The position numbers and the translations under genes were made by a program. Of a stretch of 14,328 nucleotides of DNA, positions 13,825 through 14,328 are shown one piece after another. Position 1 is the stretch's first letter; every line of letters begins with the position of its first letter. Location of the stretch: assembly GCF_000966975.1 (NCBI RefSeq), contig NZ_JZWV01000496.1:1-14328 (forward strand), in the 5' to 3' direction. The notes below the pieces were generated by a model. The model was not told the origin of the DNA. It saw only the letters and a list, made by a program, of their open reading frames with translations, and did not search any database. Origin of the DNA: Streptomyces katrae. GTDB taxonomy: Bacteria > Actinomycetota > Actinomycetes > Streptomycetales > Streptomycetaceae.

Positions 13825-14258
13825 CGCCGCCCGAGATCGACGACATCCACCGGCTCCGCGTCATGGCGGCTGGCGTACGAGGCGCGACCGTCGTGGAACG
13901 CACCCTCCCCGCCCCCTTCGAGGAGGTCTGGCCGCTCATGTCGGCCCTGGACTTCCTCCCCGACCTCCGGCACACCCGCCTCCTGCACTCCGACGGCGAC
14001 CGGATCGAACTCCTGGCCCGCAGCAAGTACGGCTTCCGCGCGCACCTGCGGGGCTTCCGCCGCCCGGGCTGGTGCTGGCTCCAGAGCCGCTTCCTCCTGG
14101 TCGGCCTGGCCGCCGCCCCCGTCCCCGGCGGCACCCGGATCGCCCTGACGGGCGGAGTCCGCATCCCCACCCGCGCGGCGGTCCTCCCCTTCGGCACCCA
14201 CCCGGAACTCACGACCGCCACCACCCGCCTGGCCTCCCGCGTAACGGGCCATCAATAG
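13821..14258 (+). CDS. SRPBCC (START/polyketide-cyclase-like) protein
   Basis: This is a 145-aa cytoplasmic protein. The ATG at 13821 gives a 4-bp ATGA overlap with the sigma gene and lies 10 nt after GAAAGG (13805-13810); an in-frame ATG at 13812 is only 1 nt after that site and is less likely. The pattern ATVVERTLPAPFEEVWPLMS (22-41), then DFLPDLRHTRLLHSDGDRIE and GGTRIALTGGVRIP, is that of the helix-grip SRPBCC fold, which binds hydrophobic ligands or acts as a cyclase or hydrolase. No specific catalytic residue set stands out. Linked to an ECF sigma factor and a membrane protein, it could be a ligand sensor for the module; that is a guess. Its TAG is the first part of a repeat. Confidence 0.83.
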   Translation: MTPPEIDDIHRLRVMAAGVRGATVVERTLPAPFEEVWPLMSALDFLPDLRHTRLLHSDGDRIELLARSKYGFRAHLRGFRRPGWCWLQSRFLLVGLAAAPVPGGTRIALTGGVRIPTRAAVLPFGTHPELTTATTRLASRVTGHQ

Positions 14259-14328
14259 CCCCGCCGGCGTTTGAGGCACGGGGGCCTGGGGGCGGAGCCC
14301 CCTTCTTTCAGCCCCGCCGGCGTTTGAG
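14257..14328. repeat. Two 19-bp direct repeats flanking a hairpin (Streptomyces-type dispersed repeat)
   Basis: AGCCCCGCCGGCGTTTGAG is found at 14257-14275 and again, identical, at 14310-14328 (53 bp apart). Between them GGGGGC-GGA-GCCCCC (14288-14302) forms a 6-bp hairpin. From memory, this GCCGGCGTTTGAG / GGGGGCGGAGCCCCC combination is scattered between genes in many Streptomyces genomes. The first copy begins at the A of the SRPBCC stop codon TAG. The second copy reaches the window edge, so the array may continue. Confidence 0.85.

Noticed and set aside
1..14328. tRNA or rRNA genes, CRISPR array, insertion sequence or prophage
   Set aside because: I saw no tRNA cloverleaf, no regularly spaced repeat array, and no transposase, integrase or phage structural protein in any frame read.

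Overview
The window is very GC-rich, with GC-biased third codon positions, long antisense shadow ORFs, frequent GTG starts and ATGA start/stop overlaps. Together with a class I lysyl-tRNA synthetase, DUF3558 lipoproteins, a DUF2637 membrane protein and a WXG/hydrolase/lipoprotein cluster, this points to a chromosomal segment of Streptomyces or a very close relative. I see no rRNA, tRNA, CRISPR array, transposase or phage gene. Family names come from reading the translations; no database search was run.

Left part (1-6815). Two DUF3558-type lipoproteins stand in tandem, the first cut by the window edge. They are followed by a DUF2637 (SpdB-like) membrane protein with a collagen-like Gly/Pro/Asp tail. 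A strong bidirectional hairpin separates it from the convergent lysS (class I type). lysS and argS diverge from a shared 190-bp region that holds a perfect 9-bp inverted repeat. argS ends at a perfect 16-bp hairpin that also ends the opposing operon.

Middle part (6816-9829). A two-gene VapBC-like toxin-antitoxin operon on the minus strand has what looks like a leaderless promoter and a 19-bp operator dyad. Next come a secreted PhoA-family alkaline phosphatase, possibly phosphate-controlled, a large hairpin, and a small lipoprotein that has no room for a promoter of its own.

Right part (9838-14328). A compact three-gene operon encodes a small helical WXG100-like protein, an alpha/beta hydrolase of the DUF1023 (Abhydrolase_8) type with a helical N-terminal region, and a lipoprotein. 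Its leader can fold so as to hide the ribosome-binding site. A second three-gene operon, linked by two ATGA overlaps, encodes a DUF3995-type four-helix membrane protein, an ECF-type sigma factor and a SRPBCC-fold protein; no classical anti-sigma factor is visible. The window ends in two copies of a 19-bp repeat flanking a GGGGGC/GCCCCC hairpin, the first copy starting inside the last stop codon.

The most system-like parts are the WXG/hydrolase/lipoprotein operon and the DUF3995/sigma/SRPBCC operon. The rest is largely conserved core with good regulatory detail.
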